Notes under the pieces: generated by a model
What the model was told of the DNA's origin: nothing
Databases searched by the model: none
Seen by the model: only the letters and a program-made list of their open reading frames with translations
Shown here: in pieces, positions 34,600 through 44,764 of the stretch
Layout: the number at the start of each line of letters is the position of its first letter
How positions within the stretch are numbered: the first letter of the stretch is position 1
Assembly: GCA_036703255.1 (NCBI GenBank)
Contig: DATNPL010000174.1
Coordinates: 1 to 64,000 of the forward strand
DNA from: Drouetiella sp036703255
Lineage (GTDB): Bacteria > Cyanobacteriota > Cyanobacteriia > Elainellales > Elainellaceae
DNA length: 64,000 bases
Direction of reading: 5' to 3'
Program-made: the position numbers and the translations under genes

Positions 34600-35691
34600 C
34601 TAGTTCGAAGGTCTTTTGGTTAAAACACCCCGACTAAGAACACGGGTTTCCAGAGCCGGAAGAAACCCATCTCCCGTGATTCCAGTCCGACCCTTAGAAT
34701 TTCCTCTCAAGTACAGAAGGACATCCTGGTTTACCCCCGTATCTACCTCCTGCTGTACGCTGCCTGCTGCCTGAGGGCGAATGCTAACACAGGCATAGAA
34801 GCCACGCACAGTGCTATTAAAGCCTGGAGTGCTGTTCAACATCGCATCTGTTGGAGATATGGAGTAACTTGTTCCATCACCCGAGCATGCCGTAGCTTGA
34901 CGAGTTTGACCATCCTCAAGACTGCGCAGGCCATCGACAAAGTCAACTAAGGCCACAGGAGGAATATCTGCTGGGGTTCCTGTCGCCCGTCCACTCAGAA
35001 CCGTAACGTTACGGAGATCGACGGTTTGACCTGTTCGCTCATCTTTACCAAAGGGCCAAGTGGCAAAATTGTTGAACGCGCCTGGATTGACATATCCCTT
35101 GTTAAGGTTGCCTTGGCTATCAAATTCTGTAAGAGCGTAGCGTGTAATCCTAGCACTTCCTGACCAAATGGTGCTGGGTGCTTTACTGAGCGAATATACG
35201 ATTAGCGCATAGGAAGATCCCGTCAGGCAAGAGACCCCCCTTGGAGGATTATTGCCATAGCATTGGCCTCGAACGCCTGCTGTAGTTTCCGGAAAGGCTT
35301 GCTGCTTCCAGAAGGCAATAACAGGAACACTATTGTTGCTTAAAGAGGCAGGAAGATAACTCGTCAAGGGTACACAGCCACCTCCGCTCGTGCCTGCTGC
35401 ACATTGCAGATTTGAACCTGTGTAGACATAGACAGCTTCGCGTAGCTCTGCACTGATGTAGTCCATTGCCATCTGCATTTCTCGCTGAGTTTCAGATCGA
35501 GAAGCTTCACGTTGGTCGGTTCCCATCAGTTGCACAATGATGAGCATCAACCCTGAGACAATACCGCCAGCGATCGCCACAGTCACCAACAGCTCCAAAA
35601 GAGTGAAGCCTTTAGTGTTGGCGTTTCGCGTGGGGAGTAGTGAAAGTTTCAGGCGAGATTTGAGCCGAGAGAAAACATTATGCTTTTCCAT
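34600..35691 (-). CDS. hpsC: Hormogonium polysaccharide secretion pseudopilin HpsC
   Basis: A 363-aa PilW/PulJ-like pseudopilin from ATG 35691; a TTG at 35721 would add ten residues. The cleavage site is Gly28 followed by FTLLE (Glu33) and a hydrophobic helix (LLVTVAIAGGIVSGLMLIIV). The long globular region has several cysteines (CAAGTSGGGC, CYGNNPPRGVSC). In Nostoc punctiforme the hps pseudopilins are needed for polysaccharide secretion during gliding motility. It lies between hpsB and the FimT-type gene on the same strand. Confidence 0.8.
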   Translation of the reverse strand: MEKHNVFSRLKSRLKLSLLPTRNANTKGFTLLELLVTVAIAGGIVSGLMLIIVQLMGTDQREASRSETQREMQMAMDYISAELREAVYVYTGSNLQCAAGTSGGGCVPLTSYLPASLSNNSVPVIAFWKQQAFPETTAGVRGQCYGNNPPRGVSCLTGSSYALIVYSLSKAPSTIWSGSARITRYALTEFDSQGNLNKGYVNPGAFNNFATWPFGKDERTGQTVDLRNVTVLSGRATGTPADIPPVALVDFVDGLRSLEDGQTRQATACSGDGTSYSISPTDAMLNSTPGFNSTVRGFYACVSIRPQAAGSVQQEVDTGVNQDVLLYLRGNSKGRTGITGDGFLPALETRVLSRGVLTKRPSN

Positions 35692-35735
35692 AGTATTTTG
35701 CCATAGTATCTCACCCCACAAGGGTGAACGTTGAG

Positions 35736-36536
35736 TTAACGAGGGGTGCAGCTACCGGGTAATGCCCGGGGATTAGAGTCTTGGAAATAATCGCATAGCG
35801 TGTTGCTTTGATCACTCCAAGAGAAGGGAGTGTAAATGACCGCAAGAGGGCGCGTTCGCTGACTTCCCTCACCGTTCGTCATTTGTAGTGAGGCTTGCTG
35901 GCTTCCCAGATTTCCCCAAGCATTGCCTGGTCTTGTGCCATCTGCCAGAATTGAGTAAACCCGCACACCTAAGACAAAGTCTGAAGGCTTGCGCTGAGAT
36001 GCGACTGCATTTCTAGAGACTTGGTCTTGCGTTATGGTTCCTTCTGTTCGGAAAACCTGCATGAAGAAATCAGCAGCGCAGTCGCCATCGACATCTACTT
36101 TTAATGCTTTGTCAGGGGCAACTGCTCTATCGTCATATCTCACGGCTGAGGTAGGGCAATTGTTAGACGTTGTTTTCAGTAGTCCTCCAGAGACAAAGCC
36201 ATTAGGAGGAGCAAAGTTGCGCATTGCGCTTGCGTTGGGCGCGTAGGGCGCTTGGGGCAGGCTAGCAACACTATGGCTGCCCCGTGAAACCATGACGCGG
36301 ATGCGATCGACCTCTCCTTGAGCAATTTGGAGAGCTTGCTCTGCCCGCCGATTTTGGGCGCGGGTGGCAGCCGCAATAAATAGGGGTGGGGTGATCAGGG
36401 TCACCGTTAAACCTATAACAAGTACTGCCACCAAACACTCAATTAGGGTTAAGCCTTGGTCTTTAGGCGCATTACCTTGCCCAATCAGTAAGCGCTTGAA
36501 ATGAAATAGCTGAGAGCGAGAAGGGGAAACTGACAT
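35736..36536 (-). CDS. hpsB: Hormogonium polysaccharide secretion pseudopilin HpsB
   Basis: A 266-aa pseudopilin. The prepilin peptidase site is at Gly28 (DQG-LTLIECLVAVLVIGL) with Glu33 at +5, then a hydrophobic helix. A PilV-like segment (RAEQALQIAQGEVDRIRVMV) follows. It starts 15 bp after the hpsA stop and its stop is close to hpsC, so the cluster is an operon. The product should be part of a type IV-pilus-like apparatus at the cell surface. Confidence 0.8.
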   Translation of the reverse strand: MSVSPSRSQLFHFKRLLIGQGNAPKDQGLTLIECLVAVLVIGLTVTLITPPLFIAAATRAQNRRAEQALQIAQGEVDRIRVMVSRGSHSVASLPQAPYAPNASAMRNFAPPNGFVSGGLLKTTSNNCPTSAVRYDDRAVAPDKALKVDVDGDCAADFFMQVFRTEGTITQDQVSRNAVASQRKPSDFVLGVRVYSILADGTRPGNAWGNLGSQQASLQMTNGEGSQRTRPLAVIYTPFSWSDQSNTLCDYFQDSNPRALPGSCTPR

Positions 36537-36551
36537 TGATGAATTTCTCCT

Positions 36552-39500
36552 TTATGGGGCAGAACAAGTAGCTGGTCGCGCACAGGCGCTCAGTGTAGCA
36601 ATGTAGGGATCGTTCGCGGCTGGCTCCGTGTAGAACTCACTTCGAATGGCTTCAGCGAATTTGAAACGTTCAGCTACGGGTCCTGCCTTGGCATATTGCA
36701 GCCCTACATCATATCCCCAACGTCGGTTTGGAGGGCTATAGTACTTGATGTCTTCGCTCGTAGTGCCATCGGCAAGAGTCGAAACTTCCCATCGGTCTTG
36801 GTCAAAGGGAGACGTTGCATAGGTGCTAAAGCTAAGTTGCAAGAATGCCCCTGACATAAATAGGTCGGCACTCCCCCAGTTCTCAATAAATCGAGGAAAG
36901 TTGTGTAACCCCCCATAGGATTGGTTGGGGCGAGAGGGCACCAGACCGCTCACCATAATCATGTTCATCTGAATGCCGCTAGAGGTATCAATCAGAGATT
37001 TATTGGAGTTCATACCGACATAGCCTCCGGTATATTCTCTAGGATTGTCGTTATTAAATCTAAACGGATTGCCTCTAGGGAAGAATATAGGAGATTCGCC
37101 TTCAGCAGGGTTAGAAATCAAAGCGTCTGGTAAGGCTGGAGGATAGCTATCAGCGAGGCTAGCGCGCATCCACTTAATGCCCTTCGTTGCTGGTGTAATC
37201 GTGTTAGGGCGATTTTGATTGAAATAAGATGTGATGTTGCTGGTTGTGGTACAGCCATAGCGATCGCGAGCTTGGTTAGAAAGCAGATTGTCTCCTGACA
37301 AGCCTGTAAACATGCCATCTTCGACAGTGCCATCACAGAACTCGGTAGAGAGTGGGGTAACGGCATCAGCCAGCACTTCGCTGGGTCGCCACTGATCGGT
37401 AGCAGGGCGAGCAAAGTTGAGGTCTAAATCAGAGCGAGAATAGAAGTTAGAAAAATTGGTTGTTTCTAGTCGCTGTGCTGCCACAAACTCTTCAAGACCC
37501 TGATCCCGGGCAGTGCTGGTGACTCCAGGCGCACGGTGCAGGTTAAAGTATCCCATCACATAGGCTGGGTTGTGGCTCACAAACGACAGACCACGACCAT
37601 CATCACCAGCTCGTCCCAGAGAAGCACCATTGCGCAACCGGAATCCATGAGGCCGACGATCAGGATCGGCATAGTAATCTACAGGTTTTGTAGAGATTTT
37701 GCGATCGCTGCTCAAAGGCGGATCGGTAGAAGCTACTGCGCTAACTGTCCCTGTATTCATCTGACAGGTTGCTTCTGTACGAAGCTTCATATCAGTCTTA
37801 CAGTTGTCCCAGGTATTGCGATAGGGTCGAACAATGTGCGCTTCAGAGACAGCATCTTCTCGGAAGCCATAGACAAGGCCGCTCTTAGGTAGCCAAAAAT
37901 CATCGCTAATGGCCTGTGATCGCATGAAATCTAGATTTAGATCTAGGGTTCGGACGCTCAACATTTCACGTCCGTTAAACAAGGCAGCATCTTTGAAGGC
38001 AACCCTATAGAGCGCACCCGATTTAGGAATTCGACTGGTCGAACTGGTGGGCTGCGAACAAGGCGTATTGCTAAGACAGAGCTTGATGAGCGTATTTTGG
38101 TTACTGTTGGGCGTGGAACCATTACCCGCAGCTTCAACAGGCAGTGTCCAGGGAGTTGTGCTGCCTAAGAGCGTATTTGCAACGCCGAGTGGCTTGCTAG
38201 CAACTGCTTCGGGGCGCACCACCCGATAGACAATAGATGCCCCAGTATTAGAACGGCGAATGTAATCATCAGATGAGTCATCAGCATCTCGCACTACACC
38301 AGACTGCGTCCCGTCAGAAAGATCCTTATGGCTCTTGAATCCACCCAGGTAGCCTGCCTCAACTGTGGCTGGCGGTGTTGCTTCAACAGTAGGAAGTGCA
38401 GGGAAGAGGGAATAAAGTACTGGGAAGTGAGGGCGCTTAGAACAAAGGCTAAAGAGCGGTTCAGAATTGGCTCGGCTGGCTTCGGGAGTCCCTCCCGCAG
38501 CAACCACTGAAGCTTCCCATACCTTACATTGACCCAGAGGAGCCTCAGCAGAGCGACCGGAAAAGAAGCCATAGCGGCGATCGTGAGCCACCTGCTCTTT
38601 ACTGATAATGATCTGAGCGAGATAAATCTGCTTAGTCAACTCATCCCGGCGTGCTGCCGACGTAGTGGGATCATCTCGCCAGCGTTCCATCAACCGAACA
38701 AAGGTTTCTGGATCGTTAGAGCCTGCTTCAAATGCCATATCTTCCAGCGTGGCAGCATCCAATACAGAAGTTAATCCAGTTTTACGAATGGACTCAGGTA
38801 GCCTAGTGGCAGCAGGCAATGCCAGAACTGCTGCGTCATTGCGTCGCAGGATCAGACGGAGCGTTCCTCTCAAGCCCGTTGAAAAGTTTGCGCTGCTGGG
38901 ATTAGTGATGCTTGAGACACCTACAAGGTTAGGGTCAGCGGCCGCAACAGCATTGAGATCAAACTTTTCAAGATAGTCCAGGTTGTAGGCCAACATGCCA
39001 ATCAAACACCCTGCTGTGTGCAGCGTGGTTTTATCGGCGGGGCTAAGGTTAGCATATGAAACGCCGTTGTCCATCAATCCAATCACTCGGCGCAGCATGG
39101 AGAAATCGCCCCACATTGCCATTCGTGGATAAGGATGAACGACATCCTGATTGACTGCATCCTGAACAGGCGTAAAAGAAGGCGCACCACCGTTTGGATC
39201 TCCGGCAAATTGGGAGAGGTTACGGAGAGCATTCATCCAGGGATTCGTAGCAGCATTAGAAGTAAAAGCGTTTGTTGGCGGTGGGCTAAATTCCCAGCCA
39301 TTGGTGCCCCGACCTCGCAAAAAGTCGCTGGTGATGAGCGATCGCCCACCAGCCGCCAAGTAGGGTTCCTGAAGCGGTGAAGTTGGGAATGCACCGACCG
39401 GAAGACCGTAGGCTAAATTCTCAAATGTGGCGCTCTTGTCGAGTGTGCCAGCAGTGCCAGGATGAACAGTAGTTGCCAGACAAGCTGCTGGAAAATCAAC

Positions 39501-41378
39501 GCCATTGGGAGACTTGGCGTGATAGACTGCCGTCGCCTGAACAGAAGAAAGGTTATCCCAAAGAGATTTGCGCTGTCGGGCTTCGTTACAGCGATTTGAG
39601 CTGTTGTTGGGGCAAAACTCCCAAGGTTTGAGTGGCTCATTCTCCAGTAGCGGAGCACCATCAGGGCTTGGGCCACCCCATCCGGCCAAATCGCCTAGCT
39701 CTAGCCGTTGACCCACAATCAACCTGAGTCCTTCACGGCGGGCACGGCGCTCCCAGTATCCATCCAAACCCACGCTAGTACTGTCTGACCCTGGAGGCGG
39801 ATCATCTCCCGTCAGCTCAATATTTCCAGCAATGTCTGCCCCAATGAATCCTGGGATCTGCTCGCGTTTCCGCCCAAAGCGGGGGTAAGGGCCATAGCGG
39901 TTATCCGCACGGAAGGTGTCATCCACGTAGGGGGTGTCCTGCTGGGCGTAAGCCATCCGTTTTTTAAACTTGTTGGTGTCATCCCAGATAGGAGGTGTTG
40001 CAGCATCTCTATCGACCGCAGGGTTAGGGACAGTCCGGCCTATCGAAACACCGTTTGCCTGAATGCTAACCGGATCTAGAGAATAATCGGCAGGTTTTCG
40101 GCTATTGGTAGGCGTGATGGAGTCACTGTTGGAATCCATCGTTTGATTTTGAGTTGGATCATTTCCTGCCGAGGTAAACAGATCAAAACGAGGACCGCCG
40201 CTATAGTCGTTATCCCGAATCGTGCCCGTGATAAATTGACCCTGGAAGGCCGGAACATTAGTTCCAGTGTCAGCCTTGACATCGGCAGTCGTCAACTTAG
40301 AGGCTTCTTCGTCGTATAGGCAAGAAGATTTGGAGCTAATCATGTAGCCCCGGAAACTGGTGCCACCCCCAACAATCATGTTGCCTTCAGTGTGCATAGC
40401 ACCATTCCAGTTGAAGGCAGGGCCTGGGAAGATCTCTAAATCATTCCGGAACCAAGCAGCCCATTTGAAGCCCTGAGTGGCCTCTCGATCTTGCTGAAAC
40501 TCTAGGGTTGCAACTGTACCGTTGGGATTATTGGGCAATACATAGGCATCCACCTGGAAGTTCTTCCGTAGCTTCGTGGTATTAACTTCGTCAGGGAACC
40601 AGCCATCTGCATTGATAGGGACAAACTGCCCTGCACCACTTCCACTGCGAATTTGGCAGGCGCTTGTGGACTGCGTCGCATTGCTCAAAGGCGCATTACG
40701 CACCAATGGAATGGGGCGTGCCGTTGCCCGTGCATTCACATTTTGGCTGCGGAGCGTAGCAGCATCCGGCGCTGTGAAGAGAATGGAGTAGACAACGGTG
40801 CCGTCATTAGCGCCATTGGTCGTACCATCGCCATCTAGATCTGCCTTATAGCGCCATGCATTGTCCAATACGCCATCGCCATTAATATCAATTCGAGACT
40901 CGTCAGGCAGCTTGTAGGGATCAACACCACCTGGAAGATTAGGCTGAATTGAGATAGGCGCAGCCGCAGTGCCCAGATTCCGACCATCATTGAGCATCAT
41001 GCCCAAAAGCTGAGTTTGGCTAGGAACACCGCCGCTGCGTCGATCGCGATCGGGGTCGAACAAGAACTCAATTTTTGATTTGGCGCGATCGATCGCAGGA
41101 GTCGCCGCATTATAGATAACGCGCTGTCGCCGCTCACCAATTGTCTGCTGCGAACGGGTGAAGGTACGATAGCCGATCGACCCGACGGTAAGGGTGACGA
41201 CAAGCAGCAGCAGAATGGTGGTAGGTAGAACAAAGCCAGCCTGTGCAGCAGATCGCCGACCGAAAATTAACCAGTTTCGCAATAGCCAACTAACCAAACC
41301 TTTGGTTAGAGTTCGAGCCATTCTGCTGATTTGCTGAAGGAGGTGCTGAGTGGCTCTAATAATCTTTGGGGTTGACAT
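36552..41378 (-). CDS. hpsA: Hormogonium polysaccharide biosynthesis protein HpsA
   Basis: A giant 1608-aa protein. Residues ~47-75 are a pilin-like hydrophobic segment (GFVLPTTILLLLVVTLTVGS) preceded by a basic stretch. Two EF-hand/dockerin-like loops, DINGDGVLD (164-172) and DLDGDGTTN (180-188), suggest calcium binding. The rest is long, Asn/Pro/Ser/Thr-rich and without enzyme motifs, consistent with an exported surface protein. Size, N-terminus and position before two pseudopilins match HpsA of Nostoc punctiforme, needed for hormogonium polysaccharide and motility. AGGAAG lies 8 nt before the ATG. Confidence 0.85.
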   Translation of the reverse strand: MSTPKIIRATQHLLQQISRMARTLTKGLVSWLLRNWLIFGRRSAAQAGFVLPTTILLLLVVTLTVGSIGYRTFTRSQQTIGERRQRVIYNAATPAIDRAKSKIEFLFDPDRDRRSGGVPSQTQLLGMMLNDGRNLGTAAAPISIQPNLPGGVDPYKLPDESRIDINGDGVLDNAWRYKADLDGDGTTNGANDGTVVYSILFTAPDAATLRSQNVNARATARPIPLVRNAPLSNATQSTSACQIRSGSGAGQFVPINADGWFPDEVNTTKLRKNFQVDAYVLPNNPNGTVATLEFQQDREATQGFKWAAWFRNDLEIFPGPAFNWNGAMHTEGNMIVGGGTSFRGYMISSKSSCLYDEEASKLTTADVKADTGTNVPAFQGQFITGTIRDNDYSGGPRFDLFTSAGNDPTQNQTMDSNSDSITPTNSRKPADYSLDPVSIQANGVSIGRTVPNPAVDRDAATPPIWDDTNKFKKRMAYAQQDTPYVDDTFRADNRYGPYPRFGRKREQIPGFIGADIAGNIELTGDDPPPGSDSTSVGLDGYWERRARREGLRLIVGQRLELGDLAGWGGPSPDGAPLLENEPLKPWEFCPNNSSNRCNEARQRKSLWDNLSSVQATAVYHAKSPNGVDFPAACLATTVHPGTAGTLDKSATFENLAYGLPVGAFPTSPLQEPYLAAGGRSLITSDFLRGRGTNGWEFSPPPTNAFTSNAATNPWMNALRNLSQFAGDPNGGAPSFTPVQDAVNQDVVHPYPRMAMWGDFSMLRRVIGLMDNGVSYANLSPADKTTLHTAGCLIGMLAYNLDYLEKFDLNAVAAADPNLVGVSSITNPSSANFSTGLRGTLRLILRRNDAAVLALPAATRLPESIRKTGLTSVLDAATLEDMAFEAGSNDPETFVRLMERWRDDPTTSAARRDELTKQIYLAQIIISKEQVAHDRRYGFFSGRSAEAPLGQCKVWEASVVAAGGTPEASRANSEPLFSLCSKRPHFPVLYSLFPALPTVEATPPATVEAGYLGGFKSHKDLSDGTQSGVVRDADDSSDDYIRRSNTGASIVYRVVRPEAVASKPLGVANTLLGSTTPWTLPVEAAGNGSTPNSNQNTLIKLCLSNTPCSQPTSSTSRIPKSGALYRVAFKDAALFNGREMLSVRTLDLNLDFMRSQAISDDFWLPKSGLVYGFREDAVSEAHIVRPYRNTWDNCKTDMKLRTEATCQMNTGTVSAVASTDPPLSSDRKISTKPVDYYADPDRRPHGFRLRNGASLGRAGDDGRGLSFVSHNPAYVMGYFNLHRAPGVTSTARDQGLEEFVAAQRLETTNFSNFYSRSDLDLNFARPATDQWRPSEVLADAVTPLSTEFCDGTVEDGMFTGLSGDNLLSNQARDRYGCTTTSNITSYFNQNRPNTITPATKGIKWMRASLADSYPPALPDALISNPAEGESPIFFPRGNPFRFNNDNPREYTGGYVGMNSNKSLIDTSSGIQMNMIMVSGLVPSRPNQSYGGLHNFPRFIENWGSADLFMSGAFLQLSFSTYATSPFDQDRWEVSTLADGTTSEDIKYYSPPNRRWGYDVGLQYAKAGPVAERFKFAEAIRSEFYTEPAANDPYIATLSACARPATCSAP

Positions 41379-41775
41379 AGCTGTCTTCCTGAAAAGTGGG
41401 ATGTTCGGTAGATAAAACGTAAATGGCTGGCTGCCGGGAAGAGGGGGATGAGAAACGACTCAAGAAAGTAAGCGGATCACGGTAAGTTGAGCTAAAAAGT
41501 GCCTATGCGCAGACCGCTCAATCAGTCGATCGATAGGTCAACATTTAAGGATTTTTATAAGCTGTTTGCTTTCAATTGATAAAAAATTTACCTGAGCTTT
41601 AAAGATGGACGCGAATGATTACTGTCTTAACAACTCAGGAGAGGAAGTTCAACGGGGAAAATACGAGCAACATTATTATCTGTGCAATCTACAGGTCTAC
41701 AACGCATAAATTTTGAGATCATGCATTACTTGCAGGTTATGAAGCTTATGGTGCCCACTTGGAGCCAAAAAGTGA
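41379..41775. other. Upstream region of the hps operon
   Basis: 397 bp with no supportable ORF. It should carry the hpsA promoter on the minus strand. The stretch 41540-41600 is AT-rich (ATAAAAAATTTACC). I could not identify a sigma-factor box with confidence. Confidence 0.4.
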
Positions 41776-42072
41776 TCACATTTCCGAAAAGCTAGCTATG
41801 GGTACGATTGCTTTGTACAAAGGATCACAATGAAGTAGGGGTTTACCAGAATCGTCAACAATACTGGGGATGGTTTCGCTGTCTCTAAGTGTCTCTAGGT
41901 AACTACTTATACCAAGAACCGTATCTTTAAAAAACAGCGGGAAATCAACCAAGGATTCCCCGCCATTAAATAATAAGTTTTTTGAAAAGTCAATTCCGCA
42001 GACCAAGTCAACTTGCCCCACATAGCCCCTAAGAGCCAAAGCTCGAGAGTCGTAGAGAAAGCAGCGTGACAA
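41776..42072 (-). CDS. Possible small hypothetical protein (98 aa, TTG start)
   Basis: A 98-codon minus-strand ORF starting at TTG 42072 (a stop lies four codons upstream in frame), with GGGGAGAAGG directly before it. The product (GYVGQVDLVCGIDFSKNLLF, IPSIVDDSGKPLLHCDPLY) looks protein-like but matches no family I know. It could be a genuine orphan, the remnant of a larger gene, or chance. It lies between rpmB and hpsA on the same strand. Confidence 0.3.
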   Translation of the reverse strand: MSRCFLYDSRALALRGYVGQVDLVCGIDFSKNLLFNGGESLVDFPLFFKDTVLGISSYLETLRDSETIPSIVDDSGKPLLHCDPLYKAIVPIASFSEM

Positions 42073-42150
42073 CCTTCTCCCCTACCAGCGGCTTCATCTA
42101 AGCCTACAATTCTTAGAAAAACTGCTCTTGAAGAATAACAAACCTCAAGA

Positions 42151-42387
42151 TTAGTATTTGTTTAAGTTGATTCCCGCTTCCTTTGCCATTGCAGCTAAGC
42201 CTTTACGCTCAAGCGTTTTGATGGCTTTTGTCGAGAGACGCAGCTTGACCCAACGGTTACCTTGAGGCCACCAAACGCGCTTTTCTTGCAGGTTGGCTTC
42301 TTGCAATTTTTTGGTGCGGCGGTGAGAGTGGGAAACGGCGTAGGCATTGTTTGCCTTCTTGCCAGTTAGGTCACAGTGACGAGCCAT
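42151..42387 (-). CDS. rpmB: 50S ribosomal protein L28
   Basis: A 78-aa ribosomal protein recognised by MARHCDLTGKKANNAYAVSH at the start, KRVWWPQGNRWVKLRLST in the middle and the Lys-rich C-terminus. Length is standard for the bacterial family. It stands alone downstream of htpG, separated by a perfect palindrome that probably insulates the two. Confidence 0.97.
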   Translation of the reverse strand: MARHCDLTGKKANNAYAVSHSHRRTKKLQEANLQEKRVWWPQGNRWVKLRLSTKAIKTLERKGLAAMAKEAGINLNKY

Positions 42388-42455
42388 GATGTTTTGCGAA
42401 TTGGATGGACACAGCCAACTATTATAAGAGGATCTAAGGAAGAAAAACTAGAGGA

Positions 42456-42491
42456 GAGGCAGAAGATATCAAATTTGATATCTTCTGCCTC
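42456..42491 (-). terminator. 36-bp perfect palindrome between htpG and rpmB
   Basis: GAGGCAGAAGATATCAAA (42456-42473) is followed directly by its reverse complement (42474-42491) with no loop. On the minus strand it lies 74 bp after the htpG stop and is followed within 8 nt by five U, so it probably ends the htpG message. Confidence 0.7.
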
Positions 42492-42564
42492 CACAAAGGG
42501 CTGTATTTCAGTAAGTCGCAGAAATTGATACACCTGCGGCCTACTGCCTGGTACCTAATGTCTC

Positions 42565-44550
42565 CTAATTTTTTGTCAGGCGGGTGAGGACTTGGTTCGA
42601 TCGCTCCACAAAAGACTTCATGCCATCTGCATCAAATCCTTTTTGTGCCATCAGCGCCAAATCATAGACATGCTGGCAGATCATGGTTGCCAACTCTGAA
42701 GAAGGAGATTGGCCACTCTCTTGAATAATGCTGCCTTGGCTGAGGTTGATCAGATTTTGAATCAAGGGATGAGCTGTATTGACGAGTAGCGTATGTTCTT
42801 CAGGGAACTCAACGGCTTGCTGCATCATAAGAGCATTCATTTCGCGCATCCGACGTAGAGCCTCAGGCAAGAGAACGATCGCGGGAGGAGCCGCTTCAGC
42901 ATTCTCAGATTTCAGGGCTTCGGTACGGATCGTCAGCTTGGGTCTATTCAGGGCTGCCTCAAACAGCTCTTTGACAGATTCGCTGCGGGTTTTGTTGGTT
43001 TTAGGATCAACAATCTCGCTGTCTTTCTGCTTATCGATCAAGGTTTCATCCAGGTCAGAGTCAACGCGGGAGAATTGCACATCTGCATATTCACGTTCGA
43101 GAAAGCTGATGAAGTGGCTGTCAATGAAAGAGTCCATAAACAGCACTTCTAGCCCTTGGCTCTTATGTAGCTCTACGTAGGTGGCTTGAGAAGTTTCATC
43201 AGTGCAGTAGTAGACCCGATTTTCATGACGGGTTTTGTTGCGCTCTAGATACTCTTTCAGAGTGGTGTAGGCTTTGCCATCCAGGCTATTGCTCTGAGCC
43301 GCTTCGGGGGCAACCTCTTGCCATGCATCGCCCTCGGCAGACTGAACTTCTACAGCAGGACTGTCCGTTGCAGCCGGGGATAGCTCAGCGGTAGTGCGGA
43401 AGATCAGGATATCTTCAACCTGCTTGTTAAATTTGTCATCGTTCATAGAACCGAACTTGACAAACGTGCCTAGGTCTTGCCAGCAGCGGATGTAGTGCGA
43501 TCGATCATCCCGATATAGCTCTTTGAGGCGATCGCCCACCTTCTTGGCAATGTAGTCAGCAATTCTACGCACAGTGCGATCGTTTTGTAGAAAGCTACGA
43601 GACACGTTGAGGGGAATGTCGGAGCTGTCAATCACGCCGCGCAGAGGCAGCAGGAAGCGTGGAATGATCTCTTCGCAGTTGTCGCTAACAAACACCTGAT
43701 TGCAGAACAGCTTGATCTGGCCTTTCGTGACATCCACATCCGGCTTGAGCTTAGGAAAATAAAGGATGCCGTTGACGACAAACGGATAGTCGGTGTTGAG
43801 GTGAACCCACAGCAGCGGCTCTTCCTGAAAAGGATAGAGGTAGCGATAAAACTCTAAATAGTCCTCTTGAGTCAGGCTGTTGGGCGATTCTTTCCAAGCT
43901 GCCCTTTGCTTGTTAATCTGCTCTCCCGCCAGCTTGATGGGGAAAGGCATAAAGTCGCAATAGGTTTTGACTAACTGCTTGATGCGGTATTCCTCTAAAT
44001 ATTCCAGCTCCTCTTCTTGTAGGTGCAGGGTAATGGTGGTACCGCGATCGCTCCGTTCTGACTGGCTTAACTCAAACTGAGTAGAGCCATCGCAAGACCA
44101 GTGAATTGGCTGTGCTTCTGCTTTATAGGAAAGACTGTCGATCTCAACCCGAGAGGCCACCATAAAAGACGAGTAAAAGCCCAAACCAAAGTGACCGATA
44201 ATTTGCTGGTCAGAACTGTCTTTGTATTTCTGAACGAATTCTTCGGCGCTGGAAAAGGCAACCTGGTTGATATATTTTTTGACTTCATCGGCTGTCATGC
44301 CAATGCCGTTGTCGGTGATCGAGAGCGTTTTGTTCTCTTTATCGATTGCAATGTGAACCTCTAGTTCTCCAGTTTCGTCGGCATACTCCCCTGATCGCGA
44401 TACCATTCGCAGTTTCTGGATGGCATCTACTGCATTGGAAATAAGCTCTCTGAGAAAAATTTCATGATCAGAGTACAGCCATTTTTTAATGATGGGGAAA
44501 ATGCTATCAGTATGGATGCTGATGTTGCCCTGTTCCAGAATGGTTGTCAT
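42565..44550 (-). CDS. htpG: Molecular chaperone HtpG (Hsp90)
   Basis: A 661-aa cytosolic ATP-dependent chaperone. The GHKL ATP-binding domain shows ELISNAVDAIQKLR, DNGIGMT and GHFGLGFYSSFMV, followed by the middle domain (PLRGVIDSSDIPLNVSRS) and the C-terminal dimerisation region. The full family order and length are present. It acts in heat, cold and light stress in cyanobacteria. No CIRCE-type repeat was seen upstream. Confidence 0.97.
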   Translation of the reverse strand: MTTILEQGNISIHTDSIFPIIKKWLYSDHEIFLRELISNAVDAIQKLRMVSRSGEYADETGELEVHIAIDKENKTLSITDNGIGMTADEVKKYINQVAFSSAEEFVQKYKDSSDQQIIGHFGLGFYSSFMVASRVEIDSLSYKAEAQPIHWSCDGSTQFELSQSERSDRGTTITLHLQEEELEYLEEYRIKQLVKTYCDFMPFPIKLAGEQINKQRAAWKESPNSLTQEDYLEFYRYLYPFQEEPLLWVHLNTDYPFVVNGILYFPKLKPDVDVTKGQIKLFCNQVFVSDNCEEIIPRFLLPLRGVIDSSDIPLNVSRSFLQNDRTVRRIADYIAKKVGDRLKELYRDDRSHYIRCWQDLGTFVKFGSMNDDKFNKQVEDILIFRTTAELSPAATDSPAVEVQSAEGDAWQEVAPEAAQSNSLDGKAYTTLKEYLERNKTRHENRVYYCTDETSQATYVELHKSQGLEVLFMDSFIDSHFISFLEREYADVQFSRVDSDLDETLIDKQKDSEIVDPKTNKTRSESVKELFEAALNRPKLTIRTEALKSENAEAAPPAIVLLPEALRRMREMNALMMQQAVEFPEEHTLLVNTAHPLIQNLINLSQGSIIQESGQSPSSELATMICQHVYDLALMAQKGFDADGMKSFVERSNQVLTRLTKN

Positions 44551-44764
44551 GGGTCTAGCTTAAAGGTGAGGGGGTAATTAGAATAACTGTTGCTCAAGTT
44601 AAAGTCAGCCAGATTGGGCTAACCAGACTGCTGCCTCTAATGGTAAGCGCTCTCAAGCTTTAGAAATCAGGTTACGCGATCGCCTCCATTGTAGTCAGTA
44701 GGGTTTGCTGTCTTGGAAGATCGGATTTCACTACCTGGCTTTATAGCCGTAGCTACTTTATTCA

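Noticed and set aside
36552..41378. Many antisense and out-of-frame ORFs within hpsA
   Set aside because: They are shadows of one continuous 1608-codon frame with consistent codon use.
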